Shown here one piece after another: positions 33,168 to 43,579 of a stretch of 64,000 bases of DNA. The notes beneath the pieces were generated by a model. It was not told where the DNA came from, made no database searches, and saw nothing but the letters and a program-made list of their open reading frames with translations. Location: the NCBI GenBank assembly GCA_963745765.1, contig CAVUYQ010000025.1, forward strand, positions 124,001 to 188,000. The letters are read 5' to 3'. This stretch comes from Ww85 sp963745765 (GTDB lineage Bacteria; Desulfobacterota; Desulfobulbia; Desulfobulbales; Desulfocapsaceae). A program made the position numbers and the translations under genes. Within the stretch, counting starts at the first letter, position 1; every line of letters starts with the position of its first letter.

Positions 33168-35554
33168 GGCAGATAAATCGGGTTGCGGTGCTTGGCGCCG
33201 GAGTCATGGGAGCCACCATTGCTGCGCATCTGGCCAATGCCGGGCTGGAGGTCCTGATGCTCGACATCGTCCCCAGGGAACTCAGTGAGCGGGAAAAGAA
33301 CAAGGGATTAACCCTGGCTGACCCACCGGTGCGAAACCGGATAGCCGGTGATGCTCTGCAGGGGCTGGCGAAGATGAAACCGTCGCCTTTTTATTTAAAA
33401 GAATACGCCCGCCAGATAGAAACGGGAAATCTTGAAGATGATCTTGCTGAACTGCGTTCTTGTGACTGGGTGATCGAGGTCGTGGTAGAGAGTATGGCAA
33501 TTAAATGCGATCTCTTCAAAAAAATCATTCCTCACCTGAAACCCGGGGCCGTCCTGTCCACCAACACGAGCGGTCTCTCGGTAAACGAGATGGCTGAAGC
33601 ACTGCCGGCCGAGGTCCGGAAAAACTTTCTGGCAACACATTTCTTCAATCCGCCGCGTTACATGCGCCTGATGGAGCTCGTCCCCTGTCGTGAGACTGAT
33701 CCTGAAACGCTTAATACTATGGCGGATTTCATCAGCAGACAACTTGGAAAAGGTATCGTTTACGCCAAGGATACCGCCAATTTTATCGCCAATCGTATCG
33801 GGGTCTATGCCATTTATAAAACCATTCAGCACATGCGCGAAATGGGGATGAGCGTGGAAGAAGTCGATGTTATTGCCGGTCCCGCCACGGCCCGTCCGAA
33901 AAGCGCTGTTTTCAGGACAGCGGATCTTGTCGGTCTTGACACCCTGGCTCATGTCGGAACCAACTCCTATGATTCACTGCCGGAGGATGAAGAGCGGCAG
34001 GTGTTCAAGCTTCCGGATTTCATGGCAGCAATGCTTGAGCGTGGTCTGCTGGGAAATAAAAGCGGACAGGGCTTTTATAAAAAAGAGATGGTCGACGGCA
34101 AACGGAGGATCTTTTATTACGATTATGCGACGGGAGAGTACAAGCCGCTTGAAAAACCAAAATTTGCCTCGGTGGAAATGGTCAGGCAACTGGATGATCC
34201 GGGCCAGAAAATCAGAACCTTGGTTAACGGTGCCGACAAAGGGGCAGAGTATGCCTGGAAGAGTCTGCGGGATACGCTCATCTATGCCTTTAACCGGATC
34301 CCTGAAATCGCCGATGATATTGTCAATATCGATAATGCTATGAAATGGGGATTTAATTGGGAAATCGGTCCCTTTGAGATGTTCGATGCAATCGGCGTCA
34401 AATCAGTTTGTCAAACGGGCTGATGCCGACGGGGTGGCACTGCCCGAAGCACTGCGCGATGTTGAGACCTTTTATCGTTTCAACGATCAGGGGGGCAAGG
34501 AATACTATGATATTCTCACCAGCACCTATCTGCCGGTTATACTTCCGGCTGGTCAGCTGCATCTCGACATTCTCAAGCAAAGCAATAATGTTGTTGAGAA
34601 AAGTGCCAACAGTTCGCTGATTGATCTGGGCGATGGTGTTTATTGCCTGGAGTTCCATTCCAAGATGAATGCCATCAGCGGCGATATCCTGGCTATGACG
34701 CACAAGGCTATAGGGAGGGCGGAACGTGAGGGCATCGGGCTGGTTATCGGCAACCGCGGTGCGAATTTTTCTGTCGGGGCAAACCTGATGCTCCTTGCCG
34801 TAGCGCTTGCCGAAGGAGCCTGGGAGGACATCGATATGGTTCTGCGATCCTTCCAGAAGGCAACGATGGCAGTGAAGTATGCCAAAGTTCCGGTCGTGGC
34901 GGCACCGTTCAATATGACGCTTTGGCGGTGGCTGTGAGTTCTGTCTCCATGCCGACAGTATCAACGCTTCAGCTGAAACCTATATGGGACTGGTCGAGAT
35001 CGGTGTGGGGCTCCTGCCCGGCGGCGGCGGCACCAAGGAAATGTGTTTGCGTGCGGTTCAGACGGCGCAACAGTATGAAACTGATGTCCAGCCGTTTATT
35101 TTCAAGAATTTCAGAGCAGATCGCGATGGCCCAGGTGTCTACTGGTGCCGCCGAGCTGTTTGGCATGGGTTATATGCGCGAAGGTGATAGCATCAGCATG
35201 GACCGTGACCGGCTGATCGCCGATGCCAAGCAGAAGGTGCTGGCGCAGGCGGTTAATTATCGCCCGAAACGTCCTCTGGGAAATATTCCGGCTCCGGGGC
35301 GCAATATCTCGGCGAGCATCAAGAGCCAGCTCTGGAACATGAAAATGGGTGATCAGATCACCGCCTATGAAGCGGAAATGGGTGGTGTGATTGCCGAGGT
35401 TATCTGCGGTGGCGACGTCAACCCGAATACGAGTATAAGCGAAGACTATCTGTTGCAGCTTGAGCGCGAGAATTTTTTGAAGCTCTGCGGAAACAGGAAA
35501 ACGGCAGAGCGTATCAGGCATATGCTCAAAACCGGAAAACCACTGCGTAATTAG
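33164..35554 (+). pseudogene. 3-hydroxyacyl-CoA dehydrogenase/enoyl-CoA hydratase (FadN-like), three +1 frameshifts
   Basis: Joined, the reading frames give about 795 residues, the normal size of the fused enzyme that hydrates enoyl-CoA and oxidises 3-hydroxyacyl-CoA. The NAD-binding start AVLGAGVMGATIAAHL, NTSGLSVNEMAE and ATHFFNPPRYMRLMELVP lie in the first frame (33164-34423). Continuity then needs one base removed at about 34401-34404 (restoring GVKQFVKRADADG), one T at 34921-34923 (restoring TLGGGCEFCLHADSINASAE) and one A near 35113 (restoring KNFEQIAMAQVSTG). All three are single-base insertions. Either the gene is inactive or the sequence has indel errors; the intact neighbours and conserved residues on both sides of each break favour a recent or artefactual event. 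Confidence 0.85.
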
Positions 35555-35598
35555 CAGACTAGAGCGTTTAAGCCAATGACTCACCAGAGAGGAACGAT

Positions 35599-36771
35599 AT
35601 GAAAACTGCCTATATTCTGGCAAGCTACCGGACTCCAGGCTGCCGGGCAAACAAGGGAAAATTCAAGGATGTTCGCCCGGACGACCTTGCGGCGGAGGCC
35701 ATCAGGGGGCTGGTGGAACGCAGTGGCATCGAACCGGCCTCAATCGAGGATGTCTATCTGGGCTGTGCCTTCCCCGAGGCGGAGCAGGGTATGAATGTCG
35801 GGCGGATCGCGGCAATGAGGGCCGGGTTGCCGGTTGAGGTACCCGGGCAGACAATAAACCGCTTCTGCTCATCCGGCCTGCAGACTATCGCCACGGCAGC
35901 GGAGCGGGTAATGCTCGGACTTGCCGACTGTATCGTTGCCGGCGGGGTGGAGTCCATGTCCAGTGTGCCGCTGGGCGGCCTGAAATACAGTGCCAATCCG
36001 AGTCTGGTCGCGGACTGGCCTGAATCCTATTCCTCCATGGGCATAACGGCTGAACTGGTCGCGGAGCAGTACGGCATCGACAGGGAGGCCATGGACCGCT
36101 TTGCCGTTGAGAGCCATGCCCGTGCAGCCCGGGCGATCGAAAACGGAAATTTCGGCGACGAAATTATTCCTGTCACGGTTGAAACAACCGCACTGATAGA
36201 CGGAAAAATAAAGCGAACCAGCGAATTGATCACCGTTGATGACGGTGTCCGTCCCGGCACAACGCTGGAAACCCTGGCAAGGCTGAGACCGGCATTCAAA
36301 AAAGGCGGGCCGGTCACTGCCGGTAATTCGTCACAGATGACTGATGGTGCAGCCGCAACGCTCGTGGTATCGGAAGATTACTTGAAGAAGATCGGCGCGG
36401 ACCCGATCGCCCGTTTCATTGCATTCACCGTCAAGGGCATTGCCCCCGAGATCATGGGGGTCGGTCCGATAGCCGCAATTCCGGCTGTGCTGAAAATGGC
36501 GGGCATGAAGCTGGCCGATATTGATCTTATTGAGCTCAACGAGGCCTTTGCCGCCCAGGCACTTGCGGTTATCAGGGAACTAGAACTTGATACCGCTCTG
36601 GTCAATGTAAACGGCGGTGCAATCGCACTCGGTCACCCGCTGGGCTGTACCGGTGCCAAGCTGACCGCAACCCTGCTGCATGAGATGGGCCGGAGGCAAC
36701 TGAAGTACGGCATGGTTTCCATGTGCATCGGCGGCGGTATGGGTGCTGCCGGGTTATTCGAACGATTATAA
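35599..36771 (+). CDS. fadA: Acetyl-CoA acyltransferase (thiolase)
   Basis: A 390-residue thiolase performing the last step of beta-oxidation: 3-ketoacyl-CoA + CoA to acetyl-CoA and shortened acyl-CoA. The nucleophilic Cys90 is in NRFCSSGLQTIA, the catalytic His in GGAIALGHPLGCTGAK, and the second Cys in SMCIGGGMGAAG. ELNEAFAAQALAV is also conserved. Both degradative and biosynthetic thiolases share these motifs; the operon supports degradation. GAGAGGAA precedes the ATG. Confidence 0.93.
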   Translation: MKTAYILASYRTPGCRANKGKFKDVRPDDLAAEAIRGLVERSGIEPASIEDVYLGCAFPEAEQGMNVGRIAAMRAGLPVEVPGQTINRFCSSGLQTIATAAERVMLGLADCIVAGGVESMSSVPLGGLKYSANPSLVADWPESYSSMGITAELVAEQYGIDREAMDRFAVESHARAARAIENGNFGDEIIPVTVETTALIDGKIKRTSELITVDDGVRPGTTLETLARLRPAFKKGGPVTAGNSSQMTDGAAATLVVSEDYLKKIGADPIARFIAFTVKGIAPEIMGVGPIAAIPAVLKMAGMKLADIDLIELNEAFAAQALAVIRELELDTALVNVNGGAIALGHPLGCTGAKLTATLLHEMGRRQLKYGMVSMCIGGGMGAAGLFERL

Positions 36772-36792
36772 AAAGCTGGATACAGATCAAGG

Positions 36793-38583
36793 GTGAGAAA
36801 TATGACTGAGACGATACTAAAAGGCGGTGAATTTTTGATTTGCGACACTTCATGCGAAGATGTTTTTACGCCCGAGGATTTCACTGATGAACAAAAACAG
36901 TTTGGTGAAACGACCGAGCTTTTTGTCATCAATGAAATCGTTCCTCATATTGATGAAATCGATAAACAGAATTTTGATCTGGTTGTCGAAGGCATGCAGA
37001 AATGCGGTGAGCTCGGTCTTTTAATGATGGACGCCCCGGAAGAGTATGGCGGTCTTGAACTGGACAAGGCTTCATCCATGCTTGTTGCCGAAAAGATATC
37101 CGCGGGAGGTTCATTCTCCGTGGCCTACGCGGCCCATACCGGAATAGGAACGCTGCCGCTGGTCTATTATGGAACAGCTGAGCAGAAGGATAAATATCTT
37201 GAGAAGATTATCTCCGGTCAGTGGTGTGCCGCCTACTGCCTGACGGAACCCGGTTCAGGCAGCGATGCCCTCGGGGCGCAGGCTTCAGCGGTTCTGTCCG
37301 AAGACGGGACTCACTATCTGTTGAATGGCACGAAACAATATATCACCAACGGCGGTTTTGCCCGTCTCTTTACCGTTTTTGCCAAGATAGACAAAGAGCA
37401 TTTCACCGCCTTCCTGGTGGAAAAAGATTTTGACGGACTCACGGTTGGACCGGAAGAGAAGAAGATGGGAATAAAAGGATCTTCAACGACTCCGATTATT
37501 CTCGATAATTGCCGGGTTCCCGTGGGAAATGTGCTTGGAGAGATCGGCAAAGGCCACAAGATCGCTTTCAATGTCCTCAATGTCGGGCGATTCAAGCTCG
37601 GGGCTGCCGTTATGGGTGCCTCAAAGGTGGCCCTGGTGACCGGAATAAAATATGCCAACGAGCGTGTCCAGTTCAAACAGAAGATCAGCAGTTTTGGTGC
37701 CATAAAGGAGAAAATCGCCGATCTCACCGCAGACATCTATGCCTCCGAATCTCTTGTCTATCGCCTTGCCGGACTGCTTGATACCAAGCTGGCCACGATT
37801 GAAAAGGGTGTTGAGAATTATTACGCCGCGTACCAGAAGGGTATCGAGGAATATGCCGCCGAATGCGGCATATCCAAGGTGTTCTGCAGCGAGGTACTTG
37901 CCAGAACAGTCGACGAGGTGGTACAGATTCATGGCGGCTACGGGTATGTCAGTGATTACCCCGCCGAACGCTACTACCGTGATGAGCGGATCAACCGGAT
38001 ATTTGAAGGGACGAACGAGATAAACCGGCTGCTTATTCCGGGAATGATTCTGCGCAAGGCCATGAAGGGCGAACTGCCCCTGCAGGCCGAAGCCATGAAA
38101 GCCTTTGAAGCGCTGATGACGCCCAGTTTTGATGCTATAGATGACGCAATCGATTTTGCTGCTGAAAAGGCACTGCTGAAAAATCTCAAGACACTTTTCC
38201 TTATCCTCGCCGGCACCGGTGTCCAGAAGTTCATGGACAAGATCGCCGATGAGCAGGAAATTCTCATGACGGCAGCGGATATTGCCATCCAGATATTTGC
38301 GCTGGAGAGTACAGTGCTTCGCGCTGAAAAGACGCTGGCTTCCTTCAGTGCTCGCAAGCAGGAACTGCTCAAGGCCGCCGTCAGGGTATTTGCCTTCAGG
38401 GCCTCGGAAGAAGCGGGGACAGCGGCCAGGAAAGGGGCCTTTTATGTTGCAGAGGGTGACACGCTGACCATGATCCTGTCAGGCGTCAGGCGCTTTTCAA
38501 AGTTTGATGCGACTGGACTGCTGGCTGCAAAACGGTTACTTGCCGACGCTGCCAGTGAAGAGGAGAAATATCTCTTTAACTAG
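36793..38583 (+). CDS. Acyl-CoA dehydrogenase
   Basis: A 596-residue flavoprotein that forms the trans-2 double bond in acyl-CoA and passes electrons to ETF. Signatures are AYCLTEPGSGSDALGAQ (FAD/substrate loop), QIHGGYGYVSDYPAERYYRD and RIFEGTNEINRLLIPG. The length, with about 200 residues past the core, matches the long VLCAD-like class common in anaerobic fatty acid oxidisers. The etfBA genes at 46348-48048 supply its likely electron acceptor. Confidence 0.93.
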   Translation: MRNMTETILKGGEFLICDTSCEDVFTPEDFTDEQKQFGETTELFVINEIVPHIDEIDKQNFDLVVEGMQKCGELGLLMMDAPEEYGGLELDKASSMLVAEKISAGGSFSVAYAAHTGIGTLPLVYYGTAEQKDKYLEKIISGQWCAAYCLTEPGSGSDALGAQASAVLSEDGTHYLLNGTKQYITNGGFARLFTVFAKIDKEHFTAFLVEKDFDGLTVGPEEKKMGIKGSSTTPIILDNCRVPVGNVLGEIGKGHKIAFNVLNVGRFKLGAAVMGASKVALVTGIKYANERVQFKQKISSFGAIKEKIADLTADIYASESLVYRLAGLLDTKLATIEKGVENYYAAYQKGIEEYAAECGISKVFCSEVLARTVDEVVQIHGGYGYVSDYPAERYYRDERINRIFEGTNEINRLLIPGMILRKAMKGELPLQAEAMKAFEALMTPSFDAIDDAIDFAAEKALLKNLKTLFLILAGTGVQKFMDKIADEQEILMTAADIAIQIFALESTVLRAEKTLASFSARKQELLKAAVRVFAFRASEEAGTAARKGAFYVAEGDTLTMILSGVRRFSKFDATGLLAAKRLLADAASEEEKYLFN

Positions 38584-38597
38584 ATATTTGTTATGTG

Positions 38598-39605
38598 ATG
38601 CTGGACGATTACAAAAATGATGAGCGGTTGTGCAGGTTCCGCCGAACAACGGCTCCCCAACATCCGGTAATCCCCTGTCAATATACCGTTGATACTCCCT
38701 ACATGGTTGGACCTGTTCACTATTACAGTACCGAGCGGGCGGGAGAACTGGTTCTGTTTGACACGGGTCCGCCCACCGACGTTGGCCGGCAACACCTTCG
38801 GCAACACCTTGATCTGGCCAAACTCAGGCATGTGATTGTCACCCATTGTCACGTCGATCATTTCGGCCAGGCGGCCTGGCTTGAGCAGGAGAGCGATGCG
38901 ACCATATATCTGCCCCATCGCGACATCATGAAGGCGAAGAATCATGAGACGCGGATGACGAAACTGGCTGGTTTCTTTGTAGACATGGGCTTTGAAGAGC
39001 GTTTTCTTGAGCTGTTTCACGAATCATTTAACAGAGGGGATTCTCCTGCTTTTCCGAAGAACTATCTTGTTGCGGAAAGCGATATTCCTGCCCGGCTGGG
39101 GCTTGATGTGCTGAGTTGCCCGGGGCACTCGCAGAGTGATCTGGTATATAGTGCTGAAGGCTGGGCCGTCACCGGCGATACCCTTCTTCGCGGCATTTTT
39201 CAGTCACCGCTGCTTGATGTTGATTTCGAGACCGGCGGGCGGTTCAGTAATTATGAGGCTTATTGTTCAAGCATCGTCAAACTCGCCGGACTGCGGCAGA
39301 TGGTCATATTGCCGGGACACCGCAAGAGGATCGAGAGCGTGGATGCAACCATCCTTTTTTATATACGTAAAACCCTGCGGCGGGTCCAGCAGCTTCGACC
39401 CCATATCGGTGATTTATCTGTCGCAGAAATCATTGCACAGGTATTCCCGACCATGACGGATCCTTTCCATATCTATCTGAAGTCATCCGAAATCATCTTT
39501 ATGCAGGAGTTTCTTGAGTATCCGGAACTGCTTGGCACCGCACTCAAAGAGATAGGCCTTTTTGATGAGGTGGCCGAGGGGTATAACCAGGTTGTTTCCC
39601 GATGA
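38598..39605 (+). CDS. MBL-fold metallo-hydrolase
   Basis: A 335-residue metallo-beta-lactamase-fold protein. The metal site is THCHVDHFG (HxHxDH), SCPGHSQSD (His), AVTGDTLL (bridging Asp) and ILPGHRKR (His). Family members in fatty-acid operons are thought to be thioesterases or lactonases, which is only inferred here. The ATG at 38598 is preferred to the GTG just before it. Its stop overlaps the next start (ATGA). Confidence 0.87.
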   Translation: MLDDYKNDERLCRFRRTTAPQHPVIPCQYTVDTPYMVGPVHYYSTERAGELVLFDTGPPTDVGRQHLRQHLDLAKLRHVIVTHCHVDHFGQAAWLEQESDATIYLPHRDIMKAKNHETRMTKLAGFFVDMGFEERFLELFHESFNRGDSPAFPKNYLVAESDIPARLGLDVLSCPGHSQSDLVYSAEGWAVTGDTLLRGIFQSPLLDVDFETGGRFSNYEAYCSSIVKLAGLRQMVILPGHRKRIESVDATILFYIRKTLRRVQQLRPHIGDLSVAEIIAQVFPTMTDPFHIYLKSSEIIFMQEFLEYPELLGTALKEIGLFDEVAEGYNQVVSR

Positions 39606-40120
39606 AGCTCATAAATCTGCTGCCGGGATTATGCAGGCGGGCAAAAAAATCCGGTTTCTGGCTTGCCGTGCTGAATATTCTCCTGAGACGGGTTATTCCA
39701 TTCAACCGGCCGCACGGTTTTCGTATCACTGAGATTGGTGATAATCATATCACAACGAGCGGACCCTGCAGGCGCGCCAACCATAATCATCTGCGGGGCA
39801 TCCATGCCTGCGCCATTGCGACGGTGGCGGAGATTTCGGCCGGATTCCTGCTTCTCACCAAGCTTGACTCACAGCATTACCGGCTGATTATGTCGCGAAT
39901 GGAGGTGGATTACCTCTATCAGGCAAAACAGCAGATCTTTTCCATCAGCAGTCTCGCTGCCGAGCGGATTGAAGCCGAGATCATTGCGCCTTTGCAGCTG
40001 CAGGATTCGGTCAGTATCGTGCTGGAGAGTCGGGTGAGTGATGTCTCGGGCAATGAAATTGCCGATGCCCGGACAACCTGGCAGATTAAGCGCTGGGAAC
40101 GCGTGCAGACACGTGTTTGA
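39602..40120 (+). CDS. DUF4442/hotdog-fold protein (possible acyl-CoA thioesterase)
   Basis: A 172-residue hotdog-fold protein of the DUF4442/PaaI-like group: RPHGFRITEIGDNHI, then NHNHLRGIHACAIATVAEISAG, the helix that carries the active site in relatives. It is translationally coupled to the MBL gene and closes the beta-oxidation operon. A thioesterase role that frees CoA from acyl-CoA is reasonable but unproven. Confidence 0.82.
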   Translation: MKLINLLPGLCRRAKKSGFWLAVLNILLRRVIPFNRPHGFRITEIGDNHITTSGPCRRANHNHLRGIHACAIATVAEISAGFLLLTKLDSQHYRLIMSRMEVDYLYQAKQQIFSISSLAAERIEAEIIAPLQLQDSVSIVLESRVSDVSGNEIADARTTWQIKRWERVQTRV

Positions 40121-40158
40121 CGCGGAATAGCCGGGGGTTTTTCGATTTTTGCCAGGAT

Positions 40159-40854
40159 TTACAGCAGCCACCGCTGCAGCAGATAGTAGACGAGCGGCAG
40201 AAAAATGGCCGGTATCAGATTCCCGACACGAATCGTTGTAACCTTCAGCATATTCAGGCCGAGAGCCATGATCAGCAGGCCGCCGACGGAGCTCATGTGG
40301 GTGATCGTCTCCGGTACCAGGTAGCTTTTCATAAAGACGGCCGTCAATGTAATCATTCCCTGGTAGAGAAAGACGGCAACGCTTGAAAACATGACCCCCA
40401 GCCCCATCGCCGAGGCGAAGATAATGGAGGTGACTCCGTCCAGCACCGATTTGGCAAACAGGGTCTGATGATTGCCGGTAAGTCCGCTTTCAAGCGATCC
40501 GACGATGGCCATCGATCCGACACAAAATACCAGACTGGCCGTAACAAAGCCGCGGGCAAAGGACCCGGTGTCGCTCGATTTCGAGACGACACGCTTCTCC
40601 AGTTGTCTGCCGATTGAGTCAAGCCGTTCTTCGATCTTGAGAAATTCACCGATCAGGGCGCCGATGATGATTGAGAAAATGACGAGCATGAGGTTGTCCG
40701 ATCCGAGTGCGCTTTTTATGCCGATCAGAACCACGGACAGGCTCACGCCGCTCATGATGATCTCACGGTAATTCTCAGCAATTCCTTTTCTGAAAAGAAG
40801 ACCGATCAGGCTTCCGCCTATGATGGCCAGTGCGTTGATAATGGTACCGAGCAT
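40159..40854 (-). CDS. DUF554 family membrane protein
   Basis: A 231-residue inner-membrane protein with six to seven hydrophobic segments and the family start MLGTIINALAIIGGSLIGLLF, plus FVTASLVFCVGSMAIVGSLESG and LDGVTSIIFASAMGLGV. The family may be transporters; function is unknown. It converges with the fatty-acid operon. Confidence 0.88.
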   Translation of the reverse strand: MLGTIINALAIIGGSLIGLLFRKGIAENYREIIMSGVSLSVVLIGIKSALGSDNLMLVIFSIIIGALIGEFLKIEERLDSIGRQLEKRVVSKSSDTGSFARGFVTASLVFCVGSMAIVGSLESGLTGNHQTLFAKSVLDGVTSIIFASAMGLGVMFSSVAVFLYQGMITLTAVFMKSYLVPETITHMSSVGGLLIMALGLNMLKVTTIRVGNLIPAIFLPLVYYLLQRWLL

Positions 40855-41174
40855 GATCCTGTTTTGTTAATATTTGTCGTGGATTTTTGAGAAACGCAAC
40901 AGCTATCTGCCGTAGCACCTGTTTCTGACCAGAGACTGTTATACCATTCAAGAACAATAATGAAATGATTATTGAAAAGGCGCTGTTTTTTTACCAGCGG
41001 ACAGTTGTGCGGTGTGCGTCCCGCGGGTGAACCAATTGAGCAGCAGTATAGATTCTTTATTACCGCTCAGATTCTTGCGTCATCCCGGGAACTGTTTAAC
41101 GTCTCAGTGAGTTTATGTCCCAATCCCCATGAGCGCCATACCATGTAACTCTATTTGACGGGAGAGCAATACAG
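40855..41174. other. Intergenic region, no gene recognised
   Basis: A 320-base gap between divergent genes. I see no RNA, repeat copy or strong promoter match; only a GGGAGAG ribosome site for the nitrilase-family gene at its end. Confidence 0.5.
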
Positions 41175-41990
41175 ATGAAAATCACCATCGGATTGTCCCA
41201 GATGAACACCGGGGCTGATAAAATTGCGAATCTGGCCGCCGCCAGGGCGGCTATCAGAGATCTTGCCGGCAGAGGTGCCGCTCTGATCATGCTGCCCGAG
41301 CATTTCAACTTTCTCGGACCGGGAAATCTCAAGCAGGAAAATGCAGAGTCAATAGAGGCCTCCCCAAGCCTTGATATGATACGGCGTGAAGCCAGGGAAC
41401 TCAATGTCCATATTCATCTGGGCAGTTTCCTGGAGAAAGAGGGTGAGCATCTCTACAACACCGGCATGGTTGTCAATACAGAAGGCGACATCATTGCCAG
41501 GTACCGTAAACTGCACCTCTTTGATGTCGAGATACCGGGCGGTAGGAAATACCTGGAATCAAAAATTATTACACCGGGCAATGAGGTGGTTACGTTTCCC
41601 ATTGGCGACATTGTCTTCGGCATGGCAACCTGTTACGATCTGCGTTTCCCTGAACTCTTTCGACGCCTGACTCACCTGGGAGCGCATGTGCTCCTGGTGC
41701 CGGCCGCTTATACCCTGCAGACCGGGCGGGACCACTGGGAGGTGCTGCTGCGTGCCCGGGCCATAGAAAATGTGTGCTGGGTGGCTGCCGCAGGTCAGTG
41801 GGGGGCCATTCCACCCGACCATCTCTGCTACGGACGGAGCATGGTCATTAATCCCTGGGGACTCATTATCGCCCAGGCGACCGATGGCGTAAGAACAATA
41901 ACTGCCGAGCTGGATCTTGATATCCTGCAGGAAATTCGCCGGAGATTTCCGGTCCTGGAGCATGTACGCGGGGATATCTTTCCCCGTTAG
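41175..41990 (+). CDS. Carbon-nitrogen hydrolase (Nit1/Nit2-type amidase)
   Basis: A 271-residue nitrilase-superfamily amidase. The catalytic Glu-Lys-Cys triad is visible: MLPEHFNF (Glu), KLHLFDVEIPGG (Lys, YRKLHLFD) and ATCYDLRFPELFR (Cys). These features match Nit1/Nit2, which hydrolyse deaminated glutathione or omega-amides such as 2-oxoglutaramate. The downstream aldolase-like gene follows within 45 bases. Confidence 0.92.
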   Translation: MKITIGLSQMNTGADKIANLAAARAAIRDLAGRGAALIMLPEHFNFLGPGNLKQENAESIEASPSLDMIRREARELNVHIHLGSFLEKEGEHLYNTGMVVNTEGDIIARYRKLHLFDVEIPGGRKYLESKIITPGNEVVTFPIGDIVFGMATCYDLRFPELFRRLTHLGAHVLLVPAAYTLQTGRDHWEVLLRARAIENVCWVAAAGQWGAIPPDHLCYGRSMVINPWGLIIAQATDGVRTITAELDLDILQEIRRRFPVLEHVRGDIFPR

Positions 41991-42033
41991 ACGAAAAGCG
42001 TCACCGCATAATACCAGAAAAAGGAAGAGGAAG

Positions 42034-42666
42034 GTGAATAACAGGGAAGGCGTCAGCAAATATCGCCTTGAATTTGTCCGGAAAGCATCTGTTGACCCGG
42101 GTCTGGTTGACGAACTGAACAGGTGGCGTCATATACATTATCGACTGCAGCTGATCGGGTGTTCAAAGGATCGCTATGATGGATATGGGTTTGGCAATAT
42201 CAGCAGGCGCTTTTTATCCGGACCGAGCGGGAGTTTCATAATCTCAGGTACGCAGACGGGTGGCAAGCCGCTGCTGAGTGCGGAAGATTTTTCTCTTGTG
42301 ACCTCCTGCAACCCGCAAAGTAACGCCATTGTTGCCGAAGGGATGGCAGAACCTTCATCGGAAGCCTTGACCCATGGTCAGATCTATCAGCTTGAACGGT
42401 CAATACAATGCGTTATCCATGCGCATTCACCTGACATCTGGCAGGCCAGTCGGAAGCTGAACCTTCCCCGGACGGGGGAAGGCGCTGCCTATGGCACGCC
42501 GCAGATGGCAGAAGCGGTTGAGAAGCTGTTTCGGGATAGCGATGTCTTAAAAAAAAGAATATTTGTGATGCAGGGCCATCGGGACGGCGTCGTCAGTTTC
42601 GGCAGCAGCATAATTGAAGCGAGCCGGGTGATGATATCGTCACTGGCTTCGTCTTTAGCGCTCTGA
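42034..42666 (+). CDS. Class II aldolase/adducin family protein
   Basis: A 210-residue protein of the class II aldolase/adducin fold. The zinc site is HAHSPDIW (two His), with the GFGNISRR and GTQTGGKP phosphate-loop regions. I use the GTG at 42034 (AGGAAG upstream) because longer frames overlap the nitrilase gene. Typical members cleave or epimerise sugar phosphates or dehydrate methylthioribulose-phosphate; the substrate is unknown. Confidence 0.82.
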   Translation: MNNREGVSKYRLEFVRKASVDPGLVDELNRWRHIHYRLQLIGCSKDRYDGYGFGNISRRFLSGPSGSFIISGTQTGGKPLLSAEDFSLVTSCNPQSNAIVAEGMAEPSSEALTHGQIYQLERSIQCVIHAHSPDIWQASRKLNLPRTGEGAAYGTPQMAEAVEKLFRDSDVLKKRIFVMQGHRDGVVSFGSSIIEASRVMISSLASSLAL

Positions 42667-42693
42667 AGGTGCTTTTTCTCTTATCAGTAAATC

Positions 42694-42707
42694 AAGGGTA
42701 CCTTGCA
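42694..42707. repeat. Short repeat-end match (AGGGTACCTTGCAAAA)
   Basis: AAGGGTACCTTGCAAAA here is the reverse complement of TTTTGCAAGGTACCCTT at 8635-8651, and resembles the ends of the dispersed repeat (GGGTACCTTGAATAAT at 50787). It is a possible remnant terminus only. Confidence 0.4.
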
Positions 42708-42715
42708 AAACACTC

Positions 42716-43471
42716 CTATTGCGCGGTCCAGCCGCAATCTATGGTCCAGCAGGCGCCGGTGACTGAACGCCCCTTATCTGAACAGAGATAAGCGCACAGA
42801 TCGGCGATTTCTGCTGGCTCGATGATATTCTTAATGGCAGCCGGTTTAAGCATGATCTGCTCAACAACCGCTTCTTCGGGAATCCGGTGCACCCTGGCCT
42901 GGTCAGCGATCTGGTTTTCCACCAGGGGCGTTCGTACATAGGCCGGGCACAGGGCGTTTACGGTTATGCCGTGCGTACCTCCTTCAAGAGCGGCGGTACG
43001 AGTCAGCCCGATCAGGCCATGTTTGGCAGAGGTGTAGGCGACCTTGTTCGGCGAAGCGACCAAGGCATGAATTGAGGCGATATTAACGATTCTGCCCCAG
43101 CCCTGCTTTTTCATACCCGGCCAGGCATACTTGGTTAACAGAAAGGGTGCCGTCAGCATCAGACTGAGCATCGTATGCCAGCGCTCTTCCGGGAAATCTT
43201 CCAGGGGAGCCACATGCTGAAAACCTGCGTTATTTATCAGAATATCAACGCGATCATAGTGGCTGATTGCTTTGTCAACCAGTGCTCGACAGGATGCTTC
43301 CCGGGCAAGATCGACACCGACAAACAAGCCGTTATGCTCGCTTGCAACCTGAGCACCTGTTATCTCGTCTTTATCGGCAACGACAACATTATTTCCTTCC
43401 CGGCTCAGGGCCTCAACGATGGCCTTGCCGATGCCGCTTGCGCCGCCGGTGATAATCGCACATTTTTTCAT
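42716..43471 (-). CDS. 3-hydroxybutyrate dehydrogenase (SDR family)
   Basis: A 251-residue classical SDR interconverting 3-hydroxybutyrate and acetoacetate with NAD. TGGASGIGKAI is the cofactor loop, NNAGFQHV the structural loop, and the catalytic Ser-Tyr-Lys lie in NIASIHALVAS and YTSAKHG. The C-terminal ARVHRIPEEAVVEQIMLKPAAIKNIIEP stretch (key residues MLKPAAIK) is diagnostic of 3-hydroxybutyrate dehydrogenases. It fits with the neighbouring fatty-acid genes and is followed by MerR on the same strand. Confidence 0.87.
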   Translation of the reverse strand: MKKCAIITGGASGIGKAIVEALSREGNNVVVADKDEITGAQVASEHNGLFVGVDLAREASCRALVDKAISHYDRVDILINNAGFQHVAPLEDFPEERWHTMLSLMLTAPFLLTKYAWPGMKKQGWGRIVNIASIHALVASPNKVAYTSAKHGLIGLTRTAALEGGTHGITVNALCPAYVRTPLVENQIADQARVHRIPEEAVVEQIMLKPAAIKNIIEPAEIADLCAYLCSDKGRSVTGACWTIDCGWTAQ

Positions 43472-43579
43472 ACTATTTTTTCATTGTAGAAAGGTTCAAA
43501 ACCAGGTTGATCTCCTATCCCCTGAACCCCCCGGGAGCGATGCCGGCGAGCCGGGGCTGTCTTGCCTCTATAAAAGGTG

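Noticed and set aside
34374..35187. TGA codons at the ends of the broken dehydrogenase and FadL frames as possible selenocysteine sites
   Set aside because: The homologous sequence continues in a different frame, not through the TGA, so these are frameshifts, not recoding.
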